A stretch of DNA of 64,000 bases from Actinoplanes missouriensis 431 (GTDB lineage: Bacteria; Actinomycetota; Actinomycetes; Mycobacteriales; Micromonosporaceae): contig NC_017093.1 of NCBI RefSeq assembly GCF_000284295.1, positions 310,001 to 374,000 of the forward strand, given 5' to 3'. The translations under genes were made by a program, and so were the position numbers. The notes under the pieces are model-generated. The model did not search any database. It saw only the letters and a program-made list of their open reading frames with translations, and was not told the origin of the DNA. This document shows, piece by piece, positions 47,460 through 55,332 of the stretch (position 1 is the stretch's first letter; each line of letters opens with the position of its first letter).

Positions 47460-48332
47460 ATGGGCATGCTGTGCGCGGTCAGCTTCAACCGGTACGGCCG
47501 CCTCTACTACCTCGATCCGAACGGGTTCACCCCGTCCGTCGGCGACCGCGTTCTGGTCCCCACCGACGACGGCCCCGAGGTGGCGGAGTGCGTCTGGGCG
47601 CCGCAATGGGTCAGCGAGGAGACCGACGGTTTCCCCAAGGTCGTCGGGCTCGCCGACGACGGCGACCTGCGCCGCGACGAGCTGCTGCGCAAACGCAAAG
47701 CCGAGGCCAAGGTGGCCGCCAAGAAACTGATCAAGGCGCACGAGCTGCCGATGAAGGTGGTCGCCGTGGACCACGTCCTGGACCAGGGCGGGTCGCCGGG
47801 CAGCGCCCGGACCACCATCTATTTCACCGCGCCGCACCGGGTCGACTTCCGTTCCCTGGTCCGCGACCTCGGCGCGACCCTGCACTGCCGGGTCGAGCTG
47901 CGCCAGCTCTCCGCGCGCGACTCCGCCCGCGTGCAGGGCGGCATCGGCTCATGCGGGCGTGACCTCTGCTGCGCCACGTTCCTCACCGACTTCGAGCCGG
48001 TCACCATCCGGATGGCGAAAGACCAGGATCTGCCACTCAATCCGCTGCGCATCTCCGGCGCCTGCGGGCGGCTGATGTGCTGCCTCAAGTACGAGCACCC
48101 GCTGTACCAGAAATTCCAGGCCTCCGCCCCGGCGGTCGGCACCCGCGTCACCACCGCCGAGGGCGACGGCCGGGTCGTCGGGCACAGCGTGCCGAAAGAC
48201 GAGGTGGTGGTCCGCCTCGACGCCGACGGTTCGCGCTGCTCCTGCAGCCGCGCCTCGGTCTGCGGCCCCCGCCAGGCCCACGACGAGCGTTACGACTCTA
48301 CGGCCGAGGCCCCCGCGGACCGGCAACCCTGA
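47460..48332 (+). CDS. ricT: PSP1 domain protein RicT-like
   Basis: The 290-residue protein starts MGMLCAVSFNRYGRLYYLDP. The PSP1 domain contains FTAPHRVDFRSLVRDLGATL and the conserved cysteine-rich segments GGIGSCGRDLCCATF and GACGRLMCCLKYEHPLY; a third cluster CSCSRASVC is near the C-terminus. RicT (YaaT) with RicA and RicF affects RNase Y-dependent RNA processing in Bacillus; the actinobacterial role is unknown. The gene near holB is a conserved arrangement. Its 3' end overlaps the convergent phosphoesterase gene by 35 bp. Confidence 0.9.
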   Translation: MGMLCAVSFNRYGRLYYLDPNGFTPSVGDRVLVPTDDGPEVAECVWAPQWVSEETDGFPKVVGLADDGDLRRDELLRKRKAEAKVAAKKLIKAHELPMKVVAVDHVLDQGGSPGSARTTIYFTAPHRVDFRSLVRDLGATLHCRVELRQLSARDSARVQGGIGSCGRDLCCATFLTDFEPVTIRMAKDQDLPLNPLRISGACGRLMCCLKYEHPLYQKFQASAPAVGTRVTTAEGDGRVVGHSVPKDEVVVRLDADGSRCSCSRASVCGPRQAHDERYDSTAEAPADRQP

Positions 48333-50049
48333 CCGGCGGCTCGATCCGGTGCGGGGTCAGTGGCGTGCCCGGGCGCAGCCACGGGCTCTGCGGTGACCCC
48401 TGCGGGTCGGGCAGCCACTCGTGGCAGACCTTCTCCAGCCCGATCGGGTGGATCGTCAGCGTGCCGCCCGCGTCGATGTGCATGCGCAGGAAACTCTTGC
48501 CCTCCTCGATGCCCTGACCGGCGAACAGCTCGTTGACATTCACCCCGAACCGGGCCGCGCTCAGCAGGTAGAGCGCGGTCAGCTGGGTGGACAGCACGGC
48601 GATCAGCGGCCCGTACACGGCGGCGGCCACCACCAGCGGCCACGGCCACGGCCAGTCCCGGAAATCCAGCCGCAGCCAGACGAACGTGCCACCGGCAGCC
48701 AGGGCGATCTGGGCGAAGCCGTGCAGGACGCCGAGGACCCAGTGCCGCACGCGTTTCGGCGACGGGGCGGGCGGCGGCTGCGCGAACAGGGTCGTCGCCG
48801 CCATGACCACCAGAAGCATCAGGACCAGCGGGATCGTGAACAGCTTCAGGATGCTGCCGTCCTCCCGGGAGGCGGCCGCGCCGGCCATCGCCAGCATGGT
48901 CAGCGTCTGGATGATCCCGAGCATCGTGGCGAAGCCCTTGTTGCGGCGCGGCAGCCGGTGGAACACCCCTCGGCCCCATCGGCGGGACAGGTCCGGGTCC
49001 GGGAAGCTCTTCTCCAGCCCGTACGTCCGGCTGCGGCTCTTGCTCCTGGTCAGCGTCTCCTTCGGCGGCACCGTCAGCTCGCCCGGCAGATTCTGCGTCC
49101 CCAGCGTGTACGCCCCGCCGCCACCACAGGTGATCAGCTCCCGGTCGTCGCCGGTGTAGCGCGCGTAATGGTGCAGGTCGCCGGAGACGAGCACCCGCAC
49201 GTGCGCCCGGGTCGGCGCCAGAATCGTCCGGATGAAGTAGTCGACGGCGTCGTACTCCTCCGGCTTGTCGGCCGCCTTGACCCAGGTCGGCGACGGGGTC
49301 ATCAGGATCACCCGGTCGTCCGGCCCGACCTCCTCGGCGGCCCGCTCGAAATACAGCAACTGCGGATCATCGATGTACGCCCCGAACTGCTCGTCCACCG
49401 CGAAAAGCCACCAGTTCGCCGGCAGTCTCACCGCGAAGTACGACCGGCGCTGCTCGGTGCGCCAGCCGCCGATGTGACCGTCCTTCCGGCGAGCGAAAAG
49501 TCGCAGGAAAGCGGTCAGACCGTCGTACCAATCGTGGTTGCCCGGCAGGGCGAAAAGCGTGGGTCGCGGCTCCCCGGCCGGCGCCTCCGGCAAGGCCGCG
49601 CGGTACGGACCCTTCATCCGGTTCTCGTAACCGTCGCCGCTGGCCAGCGGATAGACCTGGTCCCCACCCATCAGCAGCAGCCGGCCGCGCGGCAACCGCT
49701 CGCCGTCCACCTCCAGCTCCGGCTGGGCGAGCAGATAGGCCACCGAGTACGTCGCGTCGAACCCGTCCCCGAGATCCGCCACGTAGTCCAGCCACAACTC
49801 GCCGTCCGCCGTCGACGAGTGGTCGAAGAAGTCGTCGTCCAGCGAGTTCTGCAGCTCACGCTTATCCAGGTAGGCGCCGAAGAGGATCGCCAGCAGCGCC
49901 CGCAGCCCGGTGCTGAGCAGCAGCAGAGGCGCGAGCCAGCCGATCGGCCCTTTCGGCGTGAACCCCAGCTCCTGCGGGTCCAGGCTGCCCGGCCGCTCCG
50001 GAACCGTCTGCTCCGACTCCACCGGATCCTGCCGCGGAACGAACGCCAT
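48298..50049 (-). CDS. Membrane-linked metallophosphoesterase
   Basis: About 583 residues from ATG 50049. An N-terminal hydrophobic helix (GWLAPLLLLSTGLRALLAIL) precedes a calcineurin-like phosphoesterase domain whose metal ligands are visible in YVADLGDGFD, LLMGGDQVYP, LPGNHDWYDG and SGDLHHYARY. The C-terminal third has about four membrane helices (LFTIPLVLMLLVVMAATTLF, PLVVAAAVYGPLIAVLSTQL). The first metal motif has DLGDG rather than DxHG. Substrate unknown. Its last 35 bp overlap ricT in antisense. Confidence 0.85.
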   Translation of the reverse strand: MAFVPRQDPVESEQTVPERPGSLDPQELGFTPKGPIGWLAPLLLLSTGLRALLAILFGAYLDKRELQNSLDDDFFDHSSTADGELWLDYVADLGDGFDATYSVAYLLAQPELEVDGERLPRGRLLLMGGDQVYPLASGDGYENRMKGPYRAALPEAPAGEPRPTLFALPGNHDWYDGLTAFLRLFARRKDGHIGGWRTEQRRSYFAVRLPANWWLFAVDEQFGAYIDDPQLLYFERAAEEVGPDDRVILMTPSPTWVKAADKPEEYDAVDYFIRTILAPTRAHVRVLVSGDLHHYARYTGDDRELITCGGGGAYTLGTQNLPGELTVPPKETLTRSKSRSRTYGLEKSFPDPDLSRRWGRGVFHRLPRRNKGFATMLGIIQTLTMLAMAGAAASREDGSILKLFTIPLVLMLLVVMAATTLFAQPPPAPSPKRVRHWVLGVLHGFAQIALAAGGTFVWLRLDFRDWPWPWPLVVAAAVYGPLIAVLSTQLTALYLLSAARFGVNVNELFAGQGIEEGKSFLRMHIDAGGTLTIHPIGLEKVCHEWLPDPQGSPQSPWLRPGTPLTPHRIEPPVRVAGPRGPRP

Positions 50050-50131
50050 CGAACGATCGTAGTCGCGGGGCGGCGGATGTGCCGTCCCCGTGCTGGCGGT
50101 TCCGGACAATGCCGTACACTGACTTCTCGTT

Positions 50132-50205
50132 GCCGCCTTAGCTCAGTCGGCTAGAGCGACGCACTCGTAATGCGTAGGTCGACGGTTCGATTCCGTCAGG
50201 CGGCT
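50132..50205 (+). tRNA. tRNA-Thr (anticodon CGT)
   Basis: A 74-nt cloverleaf with acceptor stem GCCGCCT/AGGCGGC, D-arm AGCTCAGTCGGCTAGAGC, anticodon stem-loop GCACTCGTAATGC with anticodon CGT, and T-arm GACGGTTCGATTCCGTC. CCA is not encoded. A candidate -10 box TACACT lies about 13 nt upstream. The 3' half (from 50164) is duplicated at 52624 and served as an integration site. Confidence 0.97.
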
Positions 50206-50206
50206 C
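50164..50206 (+). repeat. Attachment site, left copy (inside tRNA-Thr)
   Basis: Starts CTCGTAATGCGTAGGTCGAC within the anticodon loop and runs to the CTC just past the tRNA. It is identical over 43 bp to 52624-52666; weaker similarity continues for another 60 bp through the terminator and the integrase tail. Confidence 0.92.
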
Positions 50207-50213
50207 AGAGAGA

Positions 50214-50238
50214 AAGCCCAGGTCATCGGCCTGGGCTT
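50214..50238 (+). terminator. Terminator of tRNA-Thr
   Basis: The stem AAGCCCAGG/CCTGGGCTT is followed by CTTCTTTT. It begins 9 nt after the tRNA and overlaps the end of the integrase remnant. Confidence 0.88.
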
Positions 50239-50573
50239 CTTCTTTTGAAGAGATCCACGACGGTGTCCGGCGCTCCCGCAGTCCGCATATAGTCCGTACC
50301 CCGCGTCGCGGCCTGATCGAGACGATCAGCGACCTGATCTAGGTCGTCCTCGAAGAGGTCCGCGTACACGTCGAGCGTCATGGCTGCCGAGGCGTGGCCG
50401 AGCATCCGCTGTACCGCCTTGACGTTGGCGCCGGCCGCCACAGCGAGGGACGCCGCCGTGTGCCGCAGGTCGTGCGGAGTCAGTCCGGCCCTGCGCCGCG
50501 CTTGCGCGGCGCAGGGCCGGACGCGCCGGCCGATGCCGGCCGGAGGCCGCCAGCAGGCCGGCGCGCCGGTCAC
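50223..50573 (-). pseudogene. Tyrosine recombinase (phage-type integrase), 3' fragment
   Basis: Up to 116 codons remain; the recognisable part is the C-terminal catalytic domain from LTPHDLRHTAASLAVAAG. It holds the H-x-x-R pair (HDLRH), the second His (MLGHAS) and the nucleophile Tyr (DVYADLF). The N-terminal DNA-binding part and the first catalytic Arg are missing, and the sequence upstream of GLTPHD is not integrase-like. The stop is adjacent to the tRNA att site, as usual for integrases of tRNA-inserted elements. Confidence 0.85.
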
Positions 50574-50926
50574 CTGCTCGAGTTCTCGTCGCGGCGTGAC
50601 CGACTGGACCAGCGGGTCGGCTGTCCCGGTCAGCGGGGCCGAAGAACGGCCGGCGTGGCCGTCGCGGCCGAGTCCGTAGATACTTCCGTAGTTCTTGCGA
50701 ATGCCCTGACCGGAACGGGCATGAGGAGCAGCTGAGAGCCTGGCTGGCGTCGTTCCGGGTCCAAGTCGGACCTTACTGCCGCGCCGCTTCGCGGCTTGCC
50801 ACCGAATACGGTGGTTGAGGCAATGCCCTAGGCATGCTGAACACTGAATTAGCCAGTCGGGTCACTGACCTGTGCCGAGGCAATGCCGACGGGCTGAGGA
50901 GCACGCCTATCTGGCGTAGCTTGCTG
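50574..50926. other. Decayed sequence inside the element
   Basis: 353 nt between the integrase fragment and the cargo gene stop. No credible reading frame. Small hairpins (ATGCCC/GGGCAT at 50701-50722) and two copies of GAGGCAATGCC (near 50816 and 50877) are visible. It is probably a remnant of deleted element genes. Confidence 0.5.
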
Positions 50927-52342
50927 CTACTTGTCGAACGTGCGGATCACAGTCAGGAAGTTGCGGAGGCGGTTGACGTCTGATGGCGGAATCGGGTCGG
51001 GGTTGTTGAAATGAGTCACCTTGTTACGGATCTTGCGGATCTCGTCCAGATGCTCGCCAAAAACCTTCCTGTCCAGGTCCCAGCCGAGTTTCTCCCAGCA
51101 GTCACTGTTCCTCAGGACAGCGAGGTAGTCGCCCATCGTCATGTCGTCGAACGACTGCAGTTCTGTGCCGGCCGCGCAGACCGGTTGGACGTCTTCGATT
51201 TCGAAGCGGTTGCGAATCAGCCGGCGCAATTCTTGGTCTACCTCGCCGATGAGAAAGAATGGCGTGGCCATCTGGTCGTAGACGCGCACCACGTCGGCTG
51301 CGGTCACGATGCCGTAAATCCGCTTGTCGTGCGACCGAACGAAGACGAACTCTTCCTTCAGAAGGACATCGAGTACGTCTAAAAGGCGGGTGTCGTATGG
51401 GTAATCCCGTGCTGGCCTCAAGGCGTCGCTGAGTGTGATGTCCGATCCGGCCTGGCGGGCCACCGCAATCGATCGCCAGGTGATGGCACCGCGGAGGTCG
51501 CGTTCCCCGGATAGCACCGGTACCTGCGAGAAGTCACTCATGACCATCTGAGTCACAGCCTGATTCAATGAAGCGGAGGGCGTCACGGAGATCAGCCGAT
51601 GGTCGTCCGGCAGGAGGTTGCCTAGAGTTTGGCCAATCTCCCCGCTGTCTTCCTCATCGGATGCGGTGGCTAGGTTCAATGCCCGAGGCGTTGCCGTCGC
51701 TTCTGCCGCCTTGTCGGCTGGCAACGCTTCTTCAGGCCCGGGAGTCACCGTCAGCGTGATCGTCGTGTCGAGGCCGACGGCCCGGAAGTCTGGCACGGTC
51801 AATAACCCATGGTTCGCCAGGTCAGCATCGATTTGATTGATCACCTCGCGGTCCCGTTCCTGTGCGCCCCATCGTTTGAGAAGGTCACGAACGGTCAGTT
51901 GCTCTGGCTCCCCGGCTTCCGCCCGGTTCCGTGCCTCGCCAAGTTCCATAAGCCGGCCAACCGCAACTGCGATATCGTCTAGATCTATGTCAACGGGCTC
52001 GTTAGGCGTCGTCTGACTAGCCGCCGACTTGAGCAGCTCTTGCCTCAGCTGGTCGAGCAGTGGCCCATCGTCGCCTACGCGCCAGGCGTACCAACCATCG
52101 GTGCCAGTGCCGCTGACGTCGTCAGCTGCGCGCGATGGCGAGGCGAACTCCTGGCCGTCAGCCACCCTGATGCGGCCATTATCGGTGACCACAGCCCGGT
52201 GGATTTCGCCGATCCTTGGGCGTTCGAAGACGAGCTCCTGACCAGGGTTGAGCAGCCCTGCCTTGATCAAATCGAGGATCCGGACGCGGCGGCCGTTGAT
52301 GAGAAAGCTTCTGCGGCGAGATACGTCATCCGACGATGTCAT
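50927..52342 (-). CDS. RAMA-CBS-HEPN domain protein (putative defence effector)
   Basis: A 471-residue soluble protein. Residues 15-100 match the RAMA (restriction/modification-associated DNA reader) pattern: INGRRVRILDLIKAGLLNPG, then FASPSRAA and DGWYAWRVG. Residues about 145-200 form a short alpha/beta segment. Residues 250-360 are a CBS pair (LISVTPSASLNQAVTQMV, VPVLSGERDLRGAITWRS and YGIVTAADVVRVYD). Residues 361-471 are helical, resembling a HEPN domain, with R439-N-K-V-T-H444 in EIRKIRNKVTHF fitting the R-x4-H RNase motif. It is the only intact gene of the tRNA-Thr element, with visibly lower GC than its neighbours. Suggested mode: DNA/nucleotide sensing coupled to RNA cleavage (inference). 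Confidence 0.75.
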   Translation of the reverse strand: MTSSDDVSRRRSFLINGRRVRILDLIKAGLLNPGQELVFERPRIGEIHRAVVTDNGRIRVADGQEFASPSRAADDVSGTGTDGWYAWRVGDDGPLLDQLRQELLKSAASQTTPNEPVDIDLDDIAVAVGRLMELGEARNRAEAGEPEQLTVRDLLKRWGAQERDREVINQIDADLANHGLLTVPDFRAVGLDTTITLTVTPGPEEALPADKAAEATATPRALNLATASDEEDSGEIGQTLGNLLPDDHRLISVTPSASLNQAVTQMVMSDFSQVPVLSGERDLRGAITWRSIAVARQAGSDITLSDALRPARDYPYDTRLLDVLDVLLKEEFVFVRSHDKRIYGIVTAADVVRVYDQMATPFFLIGEVDQELRRLIRNRFEIEDVQPVCAAGTELQSFDDMTMGDYLAVLRNSDCWEKLGWDLDRKVFGEHLDEIRKIRNKVTHFNNPDPIPPSDVNRLRNFLTVIRTFDK

Positions 52343-52623
52343 CCAGGAGTCTCCGATGGAGCGACCGAGAACAGGGAGCCAGGCTGCGGAAGACCATGCC
52401 CGAGGTACTGATCAAACCATGATCGGAGCGGCTTGTCTGCGCCAGCGCCAGCCGTAACAGTATGCCGGTCGCAGGCGGTGGCGTCCGGCGCCAACCTAAG
52501 ATCCAGTAGTCCGCAATCAGTCCGCACGACGTCCGCAGAAGCAGCGCAACGCTGTCAGATCATGGCAAGCGTTTCCGCAGCTCAGCGGACATCTATCCAG
52601 CTAGATCAACGATCTCGTTTGGT

Positions 52624-52666
52624 CTCGTAATGCGTAGGTCGACGGTTCGATTCCGTCAGGCGGCTC
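52624..52666 (+). repeat. Attachment site, right copy (duplicated tRNA-Thr 3' half)
   Basis: Identical over 43 bp to 50164-50206. It carries only the anticodon loop to acceptor end, so it is not a functional tRNA. It is followed by its own copy of the terminator and an integrase tail. Confidence 0.92.
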
Positions 52667-52673
52667 GGAGAGA

Positions 52674-52698
52674 AACCCCAGGTCAACGACCTGGGGTT
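52674..52698 (+). terminator. Duplicated terminator next to the right att copy
   Basis: An 11-bp stem (AACCCCAGGTC/GACCTGGGGTT) followed by CTTCTTTTG. It resembles the hairpin after tRNA-Thr but with compensating base changes in the stem. Confidence 0.82.
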
Positions 52699-52727
52699 CT
52701 TCTTTTGGGCAGGTCGATGACGGTGTC
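52683..52727 (-). pseudogene. Second integrase C-terminal remnant
   Basis: The minus strand reads DTVIDLPKRRTPGR then stop, closely matching the end of the first integrase remnant (DTVVDLFKRRSPGR then stop) at the same distance from the att sequence. Similarity ends about 15 codons in. It indicates that a second, related element end lies outside the right att copy. Confidence 0.6.
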
Positions 52728-53035
52728 CCTGGGTCGGCGAGCGTAGGGACGCGTCAGAAGTGTTCGCCGATCCAACGCGCGACCACGTCCCTGCTCCCGG
52801 CCAGACGATGCTTCCAGCGGAAACATCCTCGCGTATAGGTGCCTGCCCACGTGTCAGATGATGCCTCCCGCGGGATCCATGAACCGTGCCGACGTCACAG
52901 GCGTGTACCACTGTGGATGGATTCGACTCCATCTCCAGACGCCCACGGGACGAGACGACTGCTCAAGTAGCCACGTTGCGTCGGACGGTTGGTTCGAGAC
53001 GATCCTGTTGAAGGCTCGCGGACGAGGAGTAGGCC
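52728..53035. other. Gene-free stretch before T7SS cluster 3
   Basis: About 310 nt with no credible gene. It holds the leader of the following membrane-protein gene (GAGGAGTAGGCC before the ATG). No strong repeat or hairpin was seen. Confidence 0.5.
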
Positions 53036-53449
53036 ATGGTCGGGCAAACGGGCCGCGGAGACCGTGCCGGCGGTTTCACCCTGCTGATGCTGTGCACGAC
53101 GGCGTCGGTCCTGCTCCTCGGTGTGGCTCTCCTGGTGGCGGTCTCTGATGATCTGGCGGATGCGACGCTGTTCAGCCGCGCCGGGATCATGGCCGTGACG
53201 ATCGGTGGTGTCGTCGTGGTCTGTGCCGCAGGCGTGATCGCTCAGCGCCGGACGGGGCCTCCGGCGCGTACGGTGACCGTGATCTTGTCGATGGTCGCCG
53301 CTGCCCTGGTTGCCTGTGTCGGGTTCCTCTTCCTGTTCTCCGCGACCCCGCAGCTCTCCGCAGGGCTGCTGCTGGTTGTCGCGGCCGTGCTGATCGCCCT
53401 GTGCGGGCGGGAGGCGGCGCACGCCTCCCGAGCCGGGGAGGCACGCTGA
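53036..53449 (+). CDS. Four-helix membrane protein, T7SS cluster 3
   Basis: A 137-residue protein from an ATG with GAGGAG upstream. Four hydrophobic segments alternate with short charged loops (LLMLCTTASVLLLGVALLVA, IMAVTIGGVVVVCAAGVIA, ILSMVAAALVACVGFLFLF and AGLLLVVAAVLIALC). Family not recognised. The next gene starts one nucleotide after its stop, so it belongs to the T7SS-like cluster transcript. Confidence 0.75.
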   Translation: MVGQTGRGDRAGGFTLLMLCTTASVLLLGVALLVAVSDDLADATLFSRAGIMAVTIGGVVVVCAAGVIAQRRTGPPARTVTVILSMVAAALVACVGFLFLFSATPQLSAGLLLVVAAVLIALCGREAAHASRAGEAR

Positions 53450-53450
53450 G

Positions 53451-54170
53451 ATGCAACAGGATCTGATGCAACGTCTCCAGCAGCTACAGCAGCGCACCAC
53501 CCAGCTCGGTCAGCTCGCGGCGGAGCTGGCGTCGGCCGTACCGGAATGCTCGGAGGGTTGTGACGCGAGCGGACGGGTGCTGGTGGTGCTCGGCAGGGAT
53601 GGGGTGCCGGCCGAGATCCGTGTGCGCGACCGATGGCAGGAGCGACTGGAGCCGGATCAACTGGGCGCCGCGGTCCTGGATGCTGCCGCCGATGCCGGGC
53701 AGTCGGCGATCCGGGCGTTGACCGGGAGGCTGGACGAGAGCCGCTGGTGGCGCCGGCAGCGGGACGCGGACGAGGGCACGATCCAGGACGAGGAGCCTCT
53801 GGTGAGGCCACCGCTGGGACGGCCGCAGCATGACGGCGAGTTCAACGAGCAGGTCATGAACGCTCTGCACGCGTCGGTGCGTGAGGCCGGCCAGCCGCAC
53901 ACAGCGCTCGAGGCGACGGGCACGGACAGCGGGCAGCACGTCGCCGTGACGCTGACCGGCGGAGGCATCGTTGGATGTTTCGTCGACCCGTGGTGGGCGC
54001 GCGACCGGACCGGCAGCGCCATCACCGAGAGCGTGTCGGCGGCACTTCGGCGGGCACGGCGCGATCTCGCGACCCCCGCGCACCCGAGCGCTCAACTCGA
54101 CACCCTGGTGGGCGATGCCCTGGCCACGCTGAACGCCGTCGTCCATCAGCGAGCCGGCGGTGATGAGTGA
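53451..54170 (+). CDS. YbaB/EbfC-like protein with duplicated domain
   Basis: A 239-residue protein. The N-terminal half has a helix (MQQDLMQRLQQLQQRTTQLG), a beta hairpin (GRVLVVLGRDGVPAEIRVRD) and a helix: a YbaB-like unit. The C-terminal half repeats the pattern (EFNEQVMNALHASVREAG; HVAVTLTGGGIVGCFVDPWW; AALRRARRDLATPAH). Proteins like this accompany WXG/EspC genes in actinobacteria. Its stop overlaps the next ATG (TGATG). Confidence 0.75.
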   Translation: MQQDLMQRLQQLQQRTTQLGQLAAELASAVPECSEGCDASGRVLVVLGRDGVPAEIRVRDRWQERLEPDQLGAAVLDAAADAGQSAIRALTGRLDESRWWRRQRDADEGTIQDEEPLVRPPLGRPQHDGEFNEQVMNALHASVREAGQPHTALEATGTDSGQHVAVTLTGGGIVGCFVDPWWARDRTGSAITESVSAALRRARRDLATPAHPSAQLDTLVGDALATLNAVVHQRAGGDE

Positions 54171-54484
54171 TGGGACTGCCCAGTTCAGAAGAGGTCTCGG
54201 TCGCCACTGACGCCCTGCGCACCGAAGCGACATCGTGGCAGGTCCAGGGCGAGAAGCTCGATGCGCTCAGCGCCCAGGTCGAGGCCATGGAGTTCGGCCG
54301 GGTCGAAGCCGGCCTCTTCCAGATCATGGTGAGCCCGTACAACGACGTGATCCGTACCGTCACCGCGCGCTGCGCGGAGGGCGCCGTCGCGATGGCGGAG
54401 ATGGCGAACACGCTGCGCCACGTCGCGGACGTGTACGAGGCGGAGGACCAGGCCGGCGCGCACCGCATTCGGAATGTCTACTGA
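54170..54484 (+). CDS. EspC-like T7SS target protein, cluster 3
   Basis: A 104-residue helical protein starting MGLPSSEEVSVATDALRTEA. The first helix pair is followed by EMANTLRHVADVYEAEDQAG; the segment VYEAEDQA near the C-terminus resembles a YxxxD/E secretion signal. The pattern fits the EspC/DUF2580 family. It is translationally coupled to the YbaB-like gene, and the following gene begins 13 nt after its stop. Confidence 0.76.
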   Translation: MGLPSSEEVSVATDALRTEATSWQVQGEKLDALSAQVEAMEFGRVEAGLFQIMVSPYNDVIRTVTARCAEGAVAMAEMANTLRHVADVYEAEDQAGAHRIRNVY

Positions 54485-54497
54485 ACCGGGGGACACG

Positions 54498-55289
54498 ATG
54501 TTCAGCATGGCGCAGTACGAGGCAGTGATCAGCGAGATCGAGCAGGGGACGAAGACGTTCGAGGCCCGGCTCGCCGAGGTCATTCCCGCCGCTGACCGGG
54601 TCTCCAGTCAGTGGTACGTCGGTGAGGTTCTCGGTGACCTGCTCCAATGGATCGCCCGCAAGACGGTCGAAGCGGGGACCGCGATTCTGAACTTCATCCT
54701 GGACGTGCTCAAGGGCGCCACCGCACCGATCTTCATGTTCATCGACGCCTACAAGTGGACGGACTTCAAGGCAACCGCCAACGGCGTCTCAACCGACCTC
54801 ACCGCTCAAAACCTGGTGATCGACAATACGGACTGGTCAGGCAAGGGGCACGACGCCTACCTCACCGCCGCATCGGCCCAGGCCACCGCAGCCGGCCGCG
54901 TCGGATCCATCGCCAAGGCCGCGTCTGACAACCTGCTGTTGTGCGCCACCGCCGGCCTGGCGTTCTACATCGTGGTCGCCGGCGTGATCGCCAAGCTGAT
55001 CGTCGAGGTCGTCGCCGCCACTACCGCCATCAGCACGGCGGTCTTCTCCGCCGTGGGCGCGATGATCTTCCTGGAGTCGGGTGCCGTCAACACGGCTGCG
55101 ATCGTCACCGCCGTCGGTGTGCTCGCCGCCTTCCTGGGCACCCAGGTCAACGCCCTGGTCATCCTGCACAGCGAAGCCGTCGACCCCACAAGCTTCCCGA
55201 ACAGCGCATGGCCGAAGTCGAACTCAGCTCAATACAACGACGGCACGGTCAACGACGGAGACGCGGACTGGTCCCTCAAGGGCGGTTAG
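54498..55289 (+). CDS. WXG-domain protein with membrane segments
   Basis: A 263-residue protein from ATG 54498 (GGGGGAC upstream). The N-terminal half is helical with a hydrophobic stretch (TAPIFMFIDA). The motif NTDWSGKGHDAYLTAASAQA is a WXG turn. After it come two or three hydrophobic segments (LLLCATAGLAFYIVVAGVIA, VFSAVGAMIFLES, IVTAVGVLAAFLG). The architecture is WXG hairpin plus membrane-inserting region, as in LXG/PPE-like T7SS substrates that act at membranes. It is the last gene of cluster 3; a pore-forming role is possible but unproven. Confidence 0.76.
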   Translation: MFSMAQYEAVISEIEQGTKTFEARLAEVIPAADRVSSQWYVGEVLGDLLQWIARKTVEAGTAILNFILDVLKGATAPIFMFIDAYKWTDFKATANGVSTDLTAQNLVIDNTDWSGKGHDAYLTAASAQATAAGRVGSIAKAASDNLLLCATAGLAFYIVVAGVIAKLIVEVVAATTAISTAVFSAVGAMIFLESGAVNTAAIVTAVGVLAAFLGTQVNALVILHSEAVDPTSFPNSAWPKSNSAQYNDGTVNDGDADWSLKGG

Positions 55290-55332
55290 ACATTGTCTCG
55301 TCACGAAGCCGGGGGGAATTAGACTTCCGTGA

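Larger units (their letters stand above)
50164..52666. mobile_element. Degraded integrated element at tRNA-Thr
   Basis: A 43-bp direct repeat of the tRNA-Thr 3' half (50164-50206 and 52624-52666) bounds 2.5 kb containing the 3' end of a tyrosine recombinase gene next to the tRNA and one intact cargo gene of lower GC. This is the layout of a tRNA-integrated island that has lost most of its genes. It can no longer move by itself because the integrase is truncated. Confidence 0.85.

Noticed and set aside
52624..52666. Possible second tRNA-Thr gene
   Set aside because: Only the 3' half of the tRNA is present; no D-arm or 5' acceptor strand, so it is an att copy.
52606..52932. Minus-strand 108-codon frame across the right att copy
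   Set aside because: It runs through the att repeat and terminator hairpin, with no domain and no ribosome site; the integrase tail is in another frame.
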